DNA from: Sporosarcina sp. JAI121
Lineage (GTDB): Bacteria > Bacillota > Bacilli > Bacillales_A > Planococcaceae
Length of the DNA stretch: 64,000 bases
Reading direction: 5' to 3'
Assembly: GCF_013408665.1 (NCBI RefSeq)
Contig: NZ_JACCCL010000001.1
Span: forward strand, 1,379,136 to 1,443,135
Positions 45,790 through 55,046 of the stretch are shown here, in pieces. Position numbers and translations under genes: made by a program. Each line of letters begins with the position of its first letter. Positions within the stretch are counted from its first letter, which is position 1. The notes under the pieces were generated by a model, which was given only the letters and a program-made list of their open reading frames with translations, was not told the DNA's origin and did no database searches.

Positions 45790-46374
45790 TTAAATGGAAG
45801 CTTCTACTATGGGAAATAACTGCTTGATCCATTTGTTTGCTTCCTGCCAATCAGACACGCGGATGACACCGTCAGGAATCGGCTTCCGGTTATACGGCGT
45901 ATCAAATAGAATGACTGGAATATTTAGCTCTTTATGGATTTCTACAGCATTATCATGCTTGTCTTCAAAAAAAGCATGAACACCGAATTTTTTTGCCGTT
46001 TCAATCTTATAATGGCTTCCGACAAGTTCGATATGATCGTACGGGATTTCCTGTTGTTTGAACCAGTTCAGTGTGGAATCGTATACATGATGGCCCCGGG
46101 CGGAAATATAGTACAGTTCAAACTGTGCTTGCCAATCGGTTAAAATGTCTTTGGCATATTCTTGAGCGGGAGACGTTTTGTAAATATGCGGCTCCGCACT
46201 TTTATACCAATCATAAAAATTTTTTTCATCTACTGTAAATGCCTTTGTCAGGTCATATTCTTTGATATCATCAAGAACCAGATTGCAGCCGAACTGCTCG
46301 TTTATATGCGGCAATAAAGAAGTGGGGCATGTCACCGTTCCGTCGATATCAATACCGAAGCGGAGACTCCTCAT
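45790..46374 (-). CDS. yqfW: YqfW-family 5'-nucleotidase-like HAD phosphatase
   Basis: A 194-residue HAD-superfamily protein of the NT5C (5'(3')-deoxyribonucleotidase-like) group. Motif I is [10 protein letters not shown] (both Asp present, residues 9 and 11), motif II is in YYISARGH, and motif III/IV is FFEDKHDNA. Substrate unknown. The ATG overlaps the ispG stop by 4 bases, so it is the second gene of an ispG-yqfW unit. Confidence 0.83.
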   Translation of the reverse strand: MRSLRFGIDIDGTVTCPTSLLPHINEQFGCNLVLDDIKEYDLTKAFTVDEKNFYDWYKSAEPHIYKTSPAQEYAKDILTDWQAQFELYYISARGHHVYDSTLNWFKQQEIPYDHIELVGSHYKIETAKKFGVHAFFEDKHDNAVEIHKELNIPVILFDTPYNRKPIPDGVIRVSDWQEANKWIKQLFPIVEASI

Positions 46375-47495
46375 TCAACTTTCCCACCTTGCAGGAGTAG
46401 TTCTTCTTGTCTTTTCTTTTCAAAATATTCTTCCGCAAGTTTATCGATTTCGACTTTTAACTCTTCGACCATCGTCTCTTCCGGAACTTTTCGGACGGTT
46501 TTACCTTTCATAAAGAGAAGTCCTTCGCCGCGTGCGCCTGCGATTCCGATATCCGCTTCGCGCGCCTCACCCGGTCCGTTGACCGCGCAGCCGAGCACTG
46601 CAACTTTAATCGGAGCTTTTATGTGGGAAATATATTCTTCGACTTCATTCGCGATTGTAATGAGGTCGATTTCAATCCGACCGCATGTAGGGCATGAAAT
46701 TAGCGTAGCTGCGTTTGACGAAAGACCGAATATCTTCAACAATTCACGTGCCACTTTAATTTCTTGAACAGGATCGGCACTCAGCGATACCCGCATCGTG
46801 TTGCCGATGCCTGCTGATAAAAGGGTACCGAGACCCGCCGCACTTTTAATGGACCCTGAAAACAGCGTCCCTGACTCAGTTATGCCGAGGTGTAATGGGT
46901 AATCGAATGCTGCCGCCGCTTTCTGATACGCTTCAATCGCTAAATTTACATCGGAAGCTTTCAATGACACGATGATATCGTGGAAATCGAGGTCTTCCAA
47001 TATTTTGATATGGTGCAGTGCACTTTCCACCATTCCGTCGGCTGTCGGGTAGCCGTATTTTTCAAGGATCTTTTTCTCAAGGGATCCGGCATTTACGCCG
47101 ATACGAATCGGAATGCCTTTTGCTTTCGCAGCATTGACGACAGCTTCGACTTTTGCCTGTCTACCGATGTTACCAGGATTGATGCGAATCTTATCCGCCC
47201 CTTGTTCGATGGCGATTAACGCTAATTTATAGTCGAAATGTATGTCTACCACAAGCGGAATGTTAATCCGTTTTTTGATTTCGCCGATGGAATAGGCTGC
47301 TCGCTCGTCAGGACACGCAACACGGACAATTTGACATCCGGCCTCTTCCAAACGTAGGATTTCCGCGACTGTCGCTTCGATGTCATGTGTCTTAGTAGTT
47401 GTCATACTCTGGATGAATAACTCGTCACTGCCACCGATTGTCAGGTTACCGACCCGGACAGGACGTGTATTTGCTCTGTTTATCATTGCACTCAT
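46371..47495 (-). CDS. ispG: 4-hydroxy-3-methylbut-2-en-1-yl diphosphate synthase
   Basis: A 374-residue 4Fe-4S enzyme, the step before IspH in the MEP pathway. N-terminal TIM barrel ([20 protein letters not shown] at the start) and a C-terminal cluster domain with Cys ligands in LISCPTCGR and [12 protein letters not shown]. Start ATG 47495 has GGAGAG upstream. Together with ispH at 39.5 kb it covers the two iron-sulfur steps of the pathway. Confidence 0.95.
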   Translation of the reverse strand: MSAMINRANTRPVRVGNLTIGGSDELFIQSMTTTKTHDIEATVAEILRLEEAGCQIVRVACPDERAAYSIGEIKKRINIPLVVDIHFDYKLALIAIEQGADKIRINPGNIGRQAKVEAVVNAAKAKGIPIRIGVNAGSLEKKILEKYGYPTADGMVESALHHIKILEDLDFHDIIVSLKASDVNLAIEAYQKAAAAFDYPLHLGITESGTLFSGSIKSAAGLGTLLSAGIGNTMRVSLSADPVQEIKVARELLKIFGLSSNAATLISCPTCGRIEIDLITIANEVEEYISHIKAPIKVAVLGCAVNGPGEAREADIGIAGARGEGLLFMKGKTVRKVPEETMVEELKVEIDKLAEEYFEKKRQEELLLQGGKVE

Positions 47496-47577
47496 TTATT
47501 TCTCTCCTTAGTTGGCCATAGCCTCATAACTATAGCTATTTTAGCAATCTTCATAGTGAAAAGACAAGGGACAGCCC

Positions 47578-47919
47578 TTATCGATTGTACTCTATGCATT
47601 TTTCGGTTTGCGTACCTGATAATGGAAGTACAATTTTTTCACCGCCGACAATTTGCTGGTTTTGAAGATGAGGATTCAAGGAATAGAAGGAAGACAACCT
47701 ATCGATAAATCCGGTTTCAGCATCGGGATACAGTGCGAACAATGTTTCAATCGTATCACCGTCGACTGTAGAGACGGTGATGGTTTTGATTTTTTCTTCT
47801 TCACATTGTTGCTGTTGTTCATTGACAAAAGAAGCGAGCGGGATTGTACCTTCCACCAAATCGAGTCGTATGAAATGGAACGTTGCGAATAATAGAACTG
47901 CGAGTAGTAGTATTCTCAT
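47578..47919 (-). CDS. yqfZ: YqfZ-like secreted LysM protein
   Basis: A 113-residue protein with an N-terminal hydrophobic signal or anchor (residues 2-17, RILLLAVLLFATFHFI) and a C-terminal LysM-like domain (about 52-105, VDGDTIETLFALYPDAETG and LSSFYSLNPHLQNQQIVGGE). LysM domains bind peptidoglycan. ATG 47919 was chosen for GGGGGAA upstream and for the signal. Follows ispG as in B. subtilis, upstream on the same strand. Confidence 0.78.
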   Translation of the reverse strand: MRILLLAVLLFATFHFIRLDLVEGTIPLASFVNEQQQQCEEEKIKTITVSTVDGDTIETLFALYPDAETGFIDRLSSFYSLNPHLQNQQIVGGEKIVLPLSGTQTEKCIEYNR

Positions 47920-47964
47920 GGAAATTCCCCCTTCCGCCACTATATGCACGGAACAGGGAAATAT

Positions 47965-48468
47965 TCATTGAGGCATTTTGGGATAATATCTAGCCGCGGC
48001 AGCAATATAAGCAAAATGGACAACAGCTGTGAATACCGTACTGAAGGTTTTCAGTGACGGCAGGAAATCAAGTCCAATTGTCAAAAGTATAGGAACGGTA
48101 ACCGCAATAGCGGAAGTTCTCCATATATGGCGGTATTCCCCACGTCTCTTCATCAATTTTAGCAAAAGTAAGCCTATGTAACCTAAAATACTGATTTGGA
48201 TGAATATGAAAGAAGTACTGATGACAAGCTGCAACAAAAATGCAATCGGATAGATGAGACCGCCGATTGTTTTACCGTGCTCCATCTGTTCAGGCGTTGA
48301 TTCGAATAAAACAGCATCTCCGCCAATATAGCGGATGAAAGATAACAATGTAAATAACGCGACAAAAACGAAAACATAACGGAATACCTTTCCTATCGGT
48401 AAAAGGCGAAATGCCGCCAGTTTTTTCGGTTCATGAATCGCTGATTTGAAAAGCTGTTGGAACTTCAC
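47965..48468 (-). CDS. yqgB: DUF1189 membrane protein (YqgB)
   Basis: A 167-residue protein with four hydrophobic helices (about 30-48, 72-90, 93-108 and 122-160) after an N-terminal LFKSAIHEPKKLAAFRLLPI segment typical of DUF1189. Located where B. subtilis has yqgB, between yqfZ and yqgC. Function unknown. Confidence 0.72.
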   Translation of the reverse strand: MKFQQLFKSAIHEPKKLAAFRLLPIGKVFRYVFVFVALFTLLSFIRYIGGDAVLFESTPEQMEHGKTIGGLIYPIAFLLQLVISTSFIFIQISILGYIGLLLLKLMKRRGEYRHIWRTSAIAVTVPILLTIGLDFLPSLKTFSTVFTAVVHFAYIAAAARYYPKMPQ

Positions 48469-48669
48469 TTTATGACCTCCTTCATCTACAACAGTCTATC
48501 ATTTTACAAAGCAGTTGTGTTTACAACTATATTCGACAGAATGATGACATTTCGTAAACCAATTGTTAAGGGAATGTAAAGATTCGGCTACTTCTATTTA
48601 CAATTGGGGATTGCTATCCCCATAATGGGATGCGTACATAAAGCATACACAATGGAGGTTGACTGCGTA

Positions 48670-50301
48670 ATGGAAGTGAACTGGCAGGAAATGCTGTTCC
48701 AGTTTCTAGGCGGGCTCGGAATTTTCTTGTTCGCGATAAAGTATATGGGGGACGGCCTTCAAAAAGCAGCGGGGGACAGGCTGCGTGCAATCCTTGACCG
48801 TTTCACGACAAACCCGTTCATGGGTGTACTGGTCGGAATTATCGTTACCGTTTTGATTCAATCAAGTTCGGGAACGACAGTCATTACAGTAGGTCTTGTG
48901 AGTGCCGGTTTCATGACTCTCCGTCAAGCAATCGGTGTCATTATGGGAGCAAATATCGGAACTACTGTTACGGCATTCATCATCGGTCTTGATGTCGGGG
49001 CCTATGCGCTGCCGATCATGGCGGTCGGAGCATTTCTTATTTTCTTCATTAAGAAAAACCAAATTAAAAACCTTGGGGAAGTCATTTTTGGCTTCGGCGG
49101 ACTTTTCCTTGGCCTCGAATTGATGAGTGGAGGTATGAAGCCGCTTCGGGAATTAGAAGTGTTCACTGATATGATGGTATCGATGAGCGATCAACCGATG
49201 CTTGGAGTAGTTGTTGGGACGGTATTCACATTGATTGTACAAAGTTCGAGTGCAACGGTCGGTATTTTGCAGGGTCTTTATGCCGAAAATCTCGTTAATA
49301 TCAATGGAGCACTACCAATTTTATTTGGTGATAATATTGGAACAACGATTACAGCTGTTCTTGCATCAATCGGTGCTTCGGTAGCAGCGAAGCGTGCTGC
49401 GGCAACACACGTATTATTTAATGTCATCGGAACGGTCGTCTTCATGCTGCTTCTCATACCGTTCACTGCATACGTCGAGTGGATATCAGGAGTGTTGGCC
49501 CTTGAAAATAAAATGCAAATTGCATTTGCACACGGATCGTTTAACATTGCCAATACTATCATCCAGTTCCCGTTAATAGGAGCATGGGCTTGGTTAGTGA
49601 CAAAAATGATTCCAGGTGAAGATGTTACAATTGAATATAAACCGAAGCACTTGGACAGGCATTTTATAGAGCAATCACCTGCGGTCGCAATTGGACAAGC
49701 GAAAGAGGAAATCATTCGCATGGGCGATTTCAGTGTTCGCGGTTTGCAAGAGTCATTTGAATACTTGAAAACAGGCAATAAAAAGCATGCGGAAACAGCA
49801 TATCAAATTGAAGATGCCATCAATAACCTGGACCGAAAAATTACGGACTATCTTGTTGAAATAACTTCAGTAAGCATTTCGCCGGTTGAATCTGCACGTC
49901 ACTTTATGCTCATGGATACGGTGCGTGATATTGAACGGATAGGCGATCATTTTGAAAACATTATCGAACTCATTGACTATCGTGATGTCAACCGAGTAAA
50001 ACTGACGGACGGTGCGATGAACGATCTATCGGAAATGTTTACGTTAACTATTGAAACTGTCCAGAAAGCTGTAGATTCACTCAACCTGAATGATATGGAA
50101 CTGGCAAGAACGGTTGCAGAAAAAGAAGTTCTCATCGACAAGATGGAACGGAAATTCAGGAAAAATCATATTTTACGACTAAATGAAGGTCGATGTACGG
50201 CGCAATCAGGCATGGTGTTTGTTGATATCGTTTCAAACTTGGAGCGTGTCGGTGACCATGCTGTGAATATTGCGGAAGCAATTCTTGGAAATAGAGCATA
50301 A
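48670..50301 (+). CDS. Na/Pi cotransporter with C-terminal PhoU-like domain
   Basis: A 543-residue protein of the NptA type. Two inverted Na/Pi cotransporter repeats each hold the QSSS motif (LIQSSSGTT near residue 60 and LIVQSSSATV near 185). The C-terminal third (about 340-540) is a PhoU-like helical domain (FMLMDTVRDIERIGDHFENI and VDIVSNLERVGDHAVNIAE). It probably imports phosphate with sodium. ATG 48670 has GGAGGT 9 bases before it; earlier in-frame starts do not. Not part of the B. subtilis gene order here. Confidence 0.9.
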   Translation: MEVNWQEMLFQFLGGLGIFLFAIKYMGDGLQKAAGDRLRAILDRFTTNPFMGVLVGIIVTVLIQSSSGTTVITVGLVSAGFMTLRQAIGVIMGANIGTTVTAFIIGLDVGAYALPIMAVGAFLIFFIKKNQIKNLGEVIFGFGGLFLGLELMSGGMKPLRELEVFTDMMVSMSDQPMLGVVVGTVFTLIVQSSSATVGILQGLYAENLVNINGALPILFGDNIGTTITAVLASIGASVAAKRAAATHVLFNVIGTVVFMLLLIPFTAYVEWISGVLALENKMQIAFAHGSFNIANTIIQFPLIGAWAWLVTKMIPGEDVTIEYKPKHLDRHFIEQSPAVAIGQAKEEIIRMGDFSVRGLQESFEYLKTGNKKHAETAYQIEDAINNLDRKITDYLVEITSVSISPVESARHFMLMDTVRDIERIGDHFENIIELIDYRDVNRVKLTDGAMNDLSEMFTLTIETVQKAVDSLNLNDMELARTVAEKEVLIDKMERKFRKNHILRLNEGRCTAQSGMVFVDIVSNLERVGDHAVNIAEAILGNRA

Positions 50302-50325
50302 ATGTTCGTATAGGAGGATGATTTC

Positions 50326-50808
50326 ATGGAAATCATAGGTTGGATTATTGCGATTGCCATGTTTATTATAGCCTTCGCTGGACTCGTGTATCCGATTATC
50401 CCATCGGCTCTCTTCATCGTAGGGGGGTTCCTCTTATACGGCCTCATTGATACATTCAACGGGATGACCGTCTTGTTTTGGAGTATTCAAGTGTTGTTCG
50501 TTATCTTGCTGTTCGGTGCGGATACATTGTCGAATCTCGTCGGTGTGAAAAAGTTCGGCGGATCTAAAGCGGGTATGTGGGGAAGTACAATCGGCCTTCT
50601 CATTGGTCCTTTCGTCATCCCGGTTGCTGGAATCCTAATCGGTCCTTTTTTGGGCGCCGTCATCGCGGAACTGGTTGTTTCCCGAGTCGGAGTTAAGCAG
50701 GCCGTCAAGACAGGCATCGGGTCACTTGTCGGATTTTTCACTTCAGTTGTAACAAAAGGACTGGTCATGGCTGTGATGATTACTGTTTTTGTTTTATTCG
50801 TCAGATGA
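50326..50808 (+). CDS. yqgC: DUF456 membrane protein (YqgC)
   Basis: A 160-residue protein with four to five glycine-rich membrane helices (WIIAIAMFIIAFAGLVYPII at the start; GSTIGLLIGPFVIPVAGILI in the middle), typical of DUF456. It lies 24 bases after the phosphate transporter and before sodA, as yqgC does before sodA in B. subtilis. GGAGGATG precedes the ATG. Function unknown. Confidence 0.8.
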   Translation: MEIIGWIIAIAMFIIAFAGLVYPIIPSALFIVGGFLLYGLIDTFNGMTVLFWSIQVLFVILLFGADTLSNLVGVKKFGGSKAGMWGSTIGLLIGPFVIPVAGILIGPFLGAVIAELVVSRVGVKQAVKTGIGSLVGFFTSVVTKGLVMAVMITVFVLFVR

Positions 50809-50852
50809 ATCGATTCGAAATAGTCCATTATATTTGAACGTCATTAGCAACT

Positions 50853-50881
50853 TTGATAATGTTGAAAGCGTAGCATATTTA
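50853..50881 (+). promoter_or_regulatory. SigA-like promoter of sodA
   Basis: TTGATA (50853-50858), 17-base spacer, TATTTA (50876-50881). Only about 20 bases remain to the ribosome site, consistent with a short leader. Confidence 0.55.
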
Positions 50882-50907
50882 TGAAACTATCGAGGAGGAA
50901 ATGACAA

Positions 50908-51510
50908 ATGGCTTACAAATTACCAGAATTACCTTATGCATATGATGCACTTGAACCACACATCGACAAAGAAACGATGAACATTCACCACACTAAACAC
51001 CATAATACGTATATAACGAACTTGAACAATGCGCTTGAAGGAAATGAAGAACTTTTAAACAAATCAATCGAAGATCTAATTGCTGATCTTGACGCTGTAC
51101 CTGAGGACAAGCGTACGGCTGTCCGTAACAATGGCGGCGGTCACGCGAACCACTCCCTCTTCTGGGAACTGCTATCACCGAATGGCGGCGGAAACCCGTC
51201 AGGCGCTCTTGCAGAAGCAATCGATAAAAAATTCGGCAGCCTTGAAACATTCAAAGAAGAATTTGCAAAAGCGGGTGCGACTCGCTTTGGATCTGGATGG
51301 GCTTGGCTTGTATTGAATAATGGCGAACTTGAAATCATGTCGACTCCAAACCAGGATTCACCTATCATGGAAGGCAAAACGCCTCTTCTTGGACTAGATG
51401 TTTGGGAGCACGCGTACTATTTAAACTATCAAAACCGTCGTCCTGACTATATTTCAGCATTTTGGAATGTTGTCAATTGGGATGAAGTTGCAAAACGCTT
51501 CGGTAAATAA
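50908..51510 (+). CDS. sodA: Superoxide dismutase (Mn type)
   Basis: A 200-residue SodA. Metal ligands are His27, His82, Asp164 and His168 ([11 protein letters not shown]). [13 protein letters not shown] and the Gly-rich GGGNPSG segments fit manganese enzymes of Bacillota. It converts superoxide to peroxide in the cytoplasm. GAGGAGGAAATG spacing is normal. Confidence 0.96.
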   Translation: MAYKLPELPYAYDALEPHIDKETMNIHHTKHHNTYITNLNNALEGNEELLNKSIEDLIADLDAVPEDKRTAVRNNGGGHANHSLFWELLSPNGGGNPSGALAEAIDKKFGSLETFKEEFAKAGATRFGSGWAWLVLNNGELEIMSTPNQDSPIMEGKTPLLGLDVWEHAYYLNYQNRRPDYISAFWNVVNWDEVAKRFGK

Positions 51511-51535
51511 TTAATAACTTCATCTAGAAGGAACC

Positions 51536-51573
51536 AAGCACACATCTTGTTCGTCAAGATGTGTGCTTTTTCT
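51536..51573 (+). terminator. Terminator after sodA
   Basis: AAGCACACATCTT (51536-51548) pairs with AAGATGTGTGCTT (51556-51568), followed by a T-rich run. Confidence 0.9.
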
Positions 51574-51622
51574 ATTTTGAATGATATAATTCAAAATGGT
51601 TAACGTAGAAGGGGGGGACATT

Positions 51623-53776
51623 ATGAAAAAACCGATGCGTAAGGCGGAACAGGCTAAAACACGTCAACGAAGACATATCGCATTCCGAATGAACTTCCTG
51701 TTCTTTTCAATCTTTGTCCTATTCTCATTGCTGATTTTTCGACTAGGTTACTTACAAATCGTCAAAGGCGAAGATTATTCCAGAGCACTGGAAAGGACGG
51801 AAGAAGTTGCTGTCAATACAAGTGTTCCAAGAGGCAGATTATTTGATCGCACGGGGCGTGTTCTTGTAGATAATGAACCGAAAAACGCCATTACATACAC
51901 GAAGATGACGTCTACAAGCGCGCAAGAAATGCTTGAAATTGCTCAGAAGCTTGCAGTCTTGATTGAACAAGATACGAAAAGGATTACCATTGGGGATAAA
52001 AGGGATTTTTGGATTTTGAATAATCCTAAAGAAGCGCTTAAAAAAGTTTCCGAAAAGGAACAGCTCGCAATTGAAAAGGATAGTTCACTATCAAGAGTTC
52101 AAATGCAACGTAAAATCAATATGCTGACACGAGAGCGTGTTACGGAAAAAGAAATCGATTCATTCACAGATGATGAACTTGAAGTGCTTGCTATATACAG
52201 GGAAATGATGTCGGGCTATGCTTACTCACCGCAAATCGTGAAAAGCGGGAATGTCAGCGAAGAGGAATTCGCAAAAGTATCCGAGCGCCTTGGAGAATTG
52301 CCGGGTGTCGATACAACTACAGATTGGGAACGTGTGAAGAAATCAGAGAATACGATTCTAGGATCAACCACTAGTCCGATTGAAGGGATTCCGGATTCAC
52401 GTAAGAATTATTTTTTGGCTAGAGATTATTCAAGAAATGACCGTGTTGGAAAAAGTTATATTGAGCAATATTATGAAGAATTGTTAAAAGGACAAAAAAC
52501 AATTGTTAAAAACATTAAAGATCGCAGTGGCCGTGTCGTCGAAACGAAAACAATCAGGGAAGGCGAACCTGGTAAGGATCTTGTCCTGACGATCGACAGC
52601 GAATTGCAAGAGGAAATCGAGAAGATTGTATCGGAAAAACTATTGGATTTGAAAAGAGGGCGAAATACCGGAGAATTGGATAGGGCTTTCCTGGTCATGA
52701 TGAATCCGAATAACGGTGAAGTTCTCGCGCTTGTAGGTAAGCAAGTTGTTACAAATCAAGAAACAGGTAAGCTCGAAATTTGGGACTATGCTTATGGTAC
52801 GTTCACTGCACTCCATGAAGCTGGCTCGACAGTCAAGATGGCGACACTTTTAACGGGCTATCATGAGAATGTAGTACGAATCGGTGAGCGGAAAATAGAT
52901 GAACCGCTTAAGATTGGTTCACAATATAAAAGATCGCTGTTCAATCAACACTCCAGGGTTTCTATAAACGATGTTGAAGCGATTGGTAGGTCTTCGAACG
53001 TTTATATGTTCAAAATCGCAATCTCTTTGGCGAAAGCTAATTATAGGTTTGGAGAGGCGTTAAGAATTGATAAAAAAGCATTCGATACCTTCAGGCAATC
53101 TTTCGCATCTTTCGGATTGGGGACGAAAACTGGAATTGATTTGCCTGGCGAATCACCAGGTCTCATAGGGAATGATACGCTAACAGGATTCTTACTGGAC
53201 TTATCTGTTGGGCAATACGATACCTATTCAACACTCCAGCTCGCACAATACGTTTCTACTATTGCGAACGGCGGTTATCGGATAGCGCCTAAAGTGCTGA
53301 AGGAAATTCGCGAACCTTCCGAAGATGGCAAAATTCTCGGTCCTCTCATCCAGGAGACAGACATTAAGGTCTTGAATAGAATCCAAAATACCGATGCGGA
53401 GATTAATCAAGTAAAGCGCGGGATGCACTATGTGTATTATGGAGCAAATGGGACGGCTAAGAATCTATTTGCCGGAAAAGATTTTGATGCTGGTGGGAAA
53501 ACGGGAACCGCACAAGCATTCAGTTCAGGTAAACCGACAATCAATCTATCCCATGTCGGGTTTGCGCCTTATGAAAACCCCGAAATTGCTTATGCAATCA
53601 TTATCCCGAACATTACTACAAAGCCAGGCGACCACACGTCTGGCGCCCAAAATAAGATTATCCAGCAAGCTGTCGACAAATACTTCGAATTGAAAGCAAA
53701 AAGGGCTTCAGAAGAAAACGCATCAGGTGTCACTCAACCAATCATACAGGCACCTAAAGTGGAATCCGAAAAATAG
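51623..53776 (+). CDS. pbpA: Class B penicillin-binding protein, PBP2A type
   Basis: A 717-residue monofunctional transpeptidase with a short basic cytoplasmic tail, one membrane helix (about 22-42) and a dimerisation domain followed by the transpeptidase. Active-site motifs are Ser402-T-V-Lys405 (AGSTVKMA), SSN (GRSSNVYMF) and KTG (GGKTGTAQ). ATG 51623 has GAAGGGGGGG upstream. sodA-pbpA order is as in B. subtilis, where pbpA encodes the elongation-specific PBP2A partner of TseB. In B. subtilis the pst operon follows; here it is absent. Confidence 0.92.
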   Translation: MKKPMRKAEQAKTRQRRHIAFRMNFLFFSIFVLFSLLIFRLGYLQIVKGEDYSRALERTEEVAVNTSVPRGRLFDRTGRVLVDNEPKNAITYTKMTSTSAQEMLEIAQKLAVLIEQDTKRITIGDKRDFWILNNPKEALKKVSEKEQLAIEKDSSLSRVQMQRKINMLTRERVTEKEIDSFTDDELEVLAIYREMMSGYAYSPQIVKSGNVSEEEFAKVSERLGELPGVDTTTDWERVKKSENTILGSTTSPIEGIPDSRKNYFLARDYSRNDRVGKSYIEQYYEELLKGQKTIVKNIKDRSGRVVETKTIREGEPGKDLVLTIDSELQEEIEKIVSEKLLDLKRGRNTGELDRAFLVMMNPNNGEVLALVGKQVVTNQETGKLEIWDYAYGTFTALHEAGSTVKMATLLTGYHENVVRIGERKIDEPLKIGSQYKRSLFNQHSRVSINDVEAIGRSSNVYMFKIAISLAKANYRFGEALRIDKKAFDTFRQSFASFGLGTKTGIDLPGESPGLIGNDTLTGFLLDLSVGQYDTYSTLQLAQYVSTIANGGYRIAPKVLKEIREPSEDGKILGPLIQETDIKVLNRIQNTDAEINQVKRGMHYVYYGANGTAKNLFAGKDFDAGGKTGTAQAFSSGKPTINLSHVGFAPYENPEIAYAIIIPNITTKPGDHTSGAQNKIIQQAVDKYFELKAKRASEENASGVTQPIIQAPKVESEK

Positions 53777-53820
53777 AAAAAAGGTAGGGAAGCCAGAAAA
53801 TGGTTTCCCTACCTTTCTAT
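53773..53820. terminator. Bidirectional terminator between pbpA and yqzC-like gene
   Basis: AAAGGTAGGGAAGCCA (53780-53795) pairs with TGGTTTCCCTACCTTT (53801-53816) with one bulge/mismatch; A-rich and T-rich flanks on both sides. Overlaps the minus-strand stop codon. Confidence 0.85.
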
Positions 53821-54305
53821 TTTACAGACGTTATTTCCTTGGCGATCGCATGAAAATTCATTGATGAATCAATCTTGTGTTCACCAATTTGAATTTGCCC
53901 CGTTAGCCCATTATCGGCAAGATATGCATCAAATATGGCTGCGTCTTCTACAATGCCCATTCGTTCCAAATCAGCTGAGACGATTGCTGAATTCGAACCT
54001 GCTTCAATCAATAAAATGGTCCTAATAATTGTGTCTTTGTCCGGGGAATTACTTTCAGTTACATCTTTCTTGCTATCCATCTTTTTCTCTTCCGCAGCTG
54101 GTTTATGCTCTTTCACTGTAGATATGGTTTGGGCAGTTGCCAATAGTTCTTTTGTTTTGGCAAGTTCACCACTAAGTTCTTCAACTTCCGCTTGCAATTG
54201 CCGTGTTTCGGAAACTGGGATATATTCGTTTTTATTGATGAAATAAAGAATCCCGCCGGCAAGAATACAGGCAGTCCCGAGTATACGTAACATATCCCTG
54301 ATCAT
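53817..54305 (-). CDS. Membrane-anchored protein with MltG-like LysM domain only
   Basis: A 162-residue protein: one N-terminal membrane helix (about 5-23), a coiled-coil region (about 32-62), a charged Lys/Glu/Asp/Ser linker (about 63-90) and a C-terminal domain (about 95-160) reading IEAGSNSAIVSADLERMGIV and ADNGLTGQIQIGEHKI. That last part resembles the LysM-like subdomain of the endolytic transglycosylase MltG, but the catalytic domain is absent. The position after pbpA, upstream of a YqzD-like gene, suggests the yqzC locus of B. subtilis. The stop overlaps a terminator. Confidence 0.65.
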   Translation of the reverse strand: MIRDMLRILGTACILAGGILYFINKNEYIPVSETRQLQAEVEELSGELAKTKELLATAQTISTVKEHKPAAEEKKMDSKKDVTESNSPDKDTIIRTILLIEAGSNSAIVSADLERMGIVEDAAIFDAYLADNGLTGQIQIGEHKIDSSMNFHAIAKEITSVK

Positions 54306-54664
54306 ACAATCACACCTTTTAATTGCAATACAGAGATTACGTCTTCGCTTGTTAAGGAAGAGCGTTTGGCGATATCCTTGACGGAATACCCTTGGGCATG
54401 CAAAGACAGTATTTGGTTAACGATGATTTCATGAACGGGTTTTGTTTGTTTTTTAGTTTTATTCTTTGAAGGAATCGAACCGGCACCAATCATCAATTCT
54501 TCCTCAACCGCTTTCAATCTTTTTTTTATACCATTTGTTTCTTGATGGAGGCTGATTGACACCTTTTCCAATTCTTCGGCATGGTCGGAAGAAGATTTCC
54601 CGATGATAAATGAAGCAAATATACTTATAAGTCCAATGATCAGAAGAATTATTGGAATGTCCAT
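54302..54664 (-). CDS. YqzD-like membrane-anchored protein with C-terminal helix-turn-helix-like end
   Basis: A 120-residue protein with one N-terminal hydrophobic helix (IPIILLIIGLISIFASFIIG), a coiled coil (about 30-60) and a C-terminal segment (VNQILSLHAQGYSVKDIAKR then SSLTSEDVISVLQ) that looks like a small helix-turn-helix. Its stop overlaps the next minus-strand gene by 4 bases, so the pair is one operon. Symbol withheld: the YqzD match is by position and topology. Confidence 0.65.
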   Translation of the reverse strand: MDIPIILLIIGLISIFASFIIGKSSSDHAEELEKVSISLHQETNGIKKRLKAVEEELMIGAGSIPSKNKTKKQTKPVHEIIVNQILSLHAQGYSVKDIAKRSSLTSEDVISVLQLKGVIV

Positions 54665-54678
54665 TTTATCACATCCTT

Positions 54679-54698
54679 TGGTAGCTGTTTTGCTACCA
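54679..54698 (-). promoter_or_regulatory. Hairpin abutting the ribosome site of the YqzD-like gene
   Basis: TGGTAGC (54679-54685) pairs perfectly with GCTACCA (54692-54698) around a 6-base loop. On the minus strand it ends immediately before AAAGGATG, the ribosome site. It could be an operator or a translation-modulating stem. Confidence 0.4.
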
Positions 54699-54741
54699 TT
54701 TTACCATAGACAATCCGTTAGGGAAATTTCAATCTTTCTAG

Positions 54742-54769
54742 TGGACATATGCTGTCAATATGGTACACT
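54742..54769 (+). promoter_or_regulatory. SigA promoter of rpmG
   Basis: TGGACA (54742-54747), 16-base spacer, extended -10 TGGTACACT with TACACT at 54764-54769. Confidence 0.6.
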
Positions 54770-54834
54770 TGATAAGTCGTATAAATCATGCTCATATTAA
54801 ATTTTATATTCCTGATGAGTGGGAGGGACTAACA

Positions 54835-54984
54835 ATGCGCGTAAATATTACACTTGCTTGCACAGAATGCGGTGAGCGCAACTATATTTCAAAGAAAAAC
54901 AAGCGTAACAATCCAGAACGGATTGAAATGAAAAAATACTGCTCACGTGAAAAGAAACAAACTTTGCACCGTGAAACGAAATAA
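54835..54984 (+). CDS. rpmG: 50S ribosomal protein bL33
   Basis: A 49-residue ribosomal protein. [18 protein letters not shown] and TLHRETK at the end are typical of B. subtilis RpmGA, the zinc-free form. Here the first CxxC pair is complete but the second site reads KYCSREKK, with a single cysteine, so it is between the zinc-binding and zinc-free types. GGGAGG lies before ATG 54835. Confidence 0.95.
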   Translation: MRVNITLACTECGERNYISKKNKRNNPERIEMKKYCSREKKQTLHRETK

Positions 54985-54993
54985 TCGCTCAGG

Positions 54994-55021
54994 CCAAAAC
55001 CTTCACCGGTTTTGGTTTTTT
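54994..55021 (+). terminator. Terminator after rpmG
   Basis: CCAAAACC (54994-55001) pairs with GGTTTTGG (55008-55015), then TTTTTT. Confidence 0.85.
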
Positions 55022-55046
55022 CATTTCAGAACGGAGGTAGTATAGT

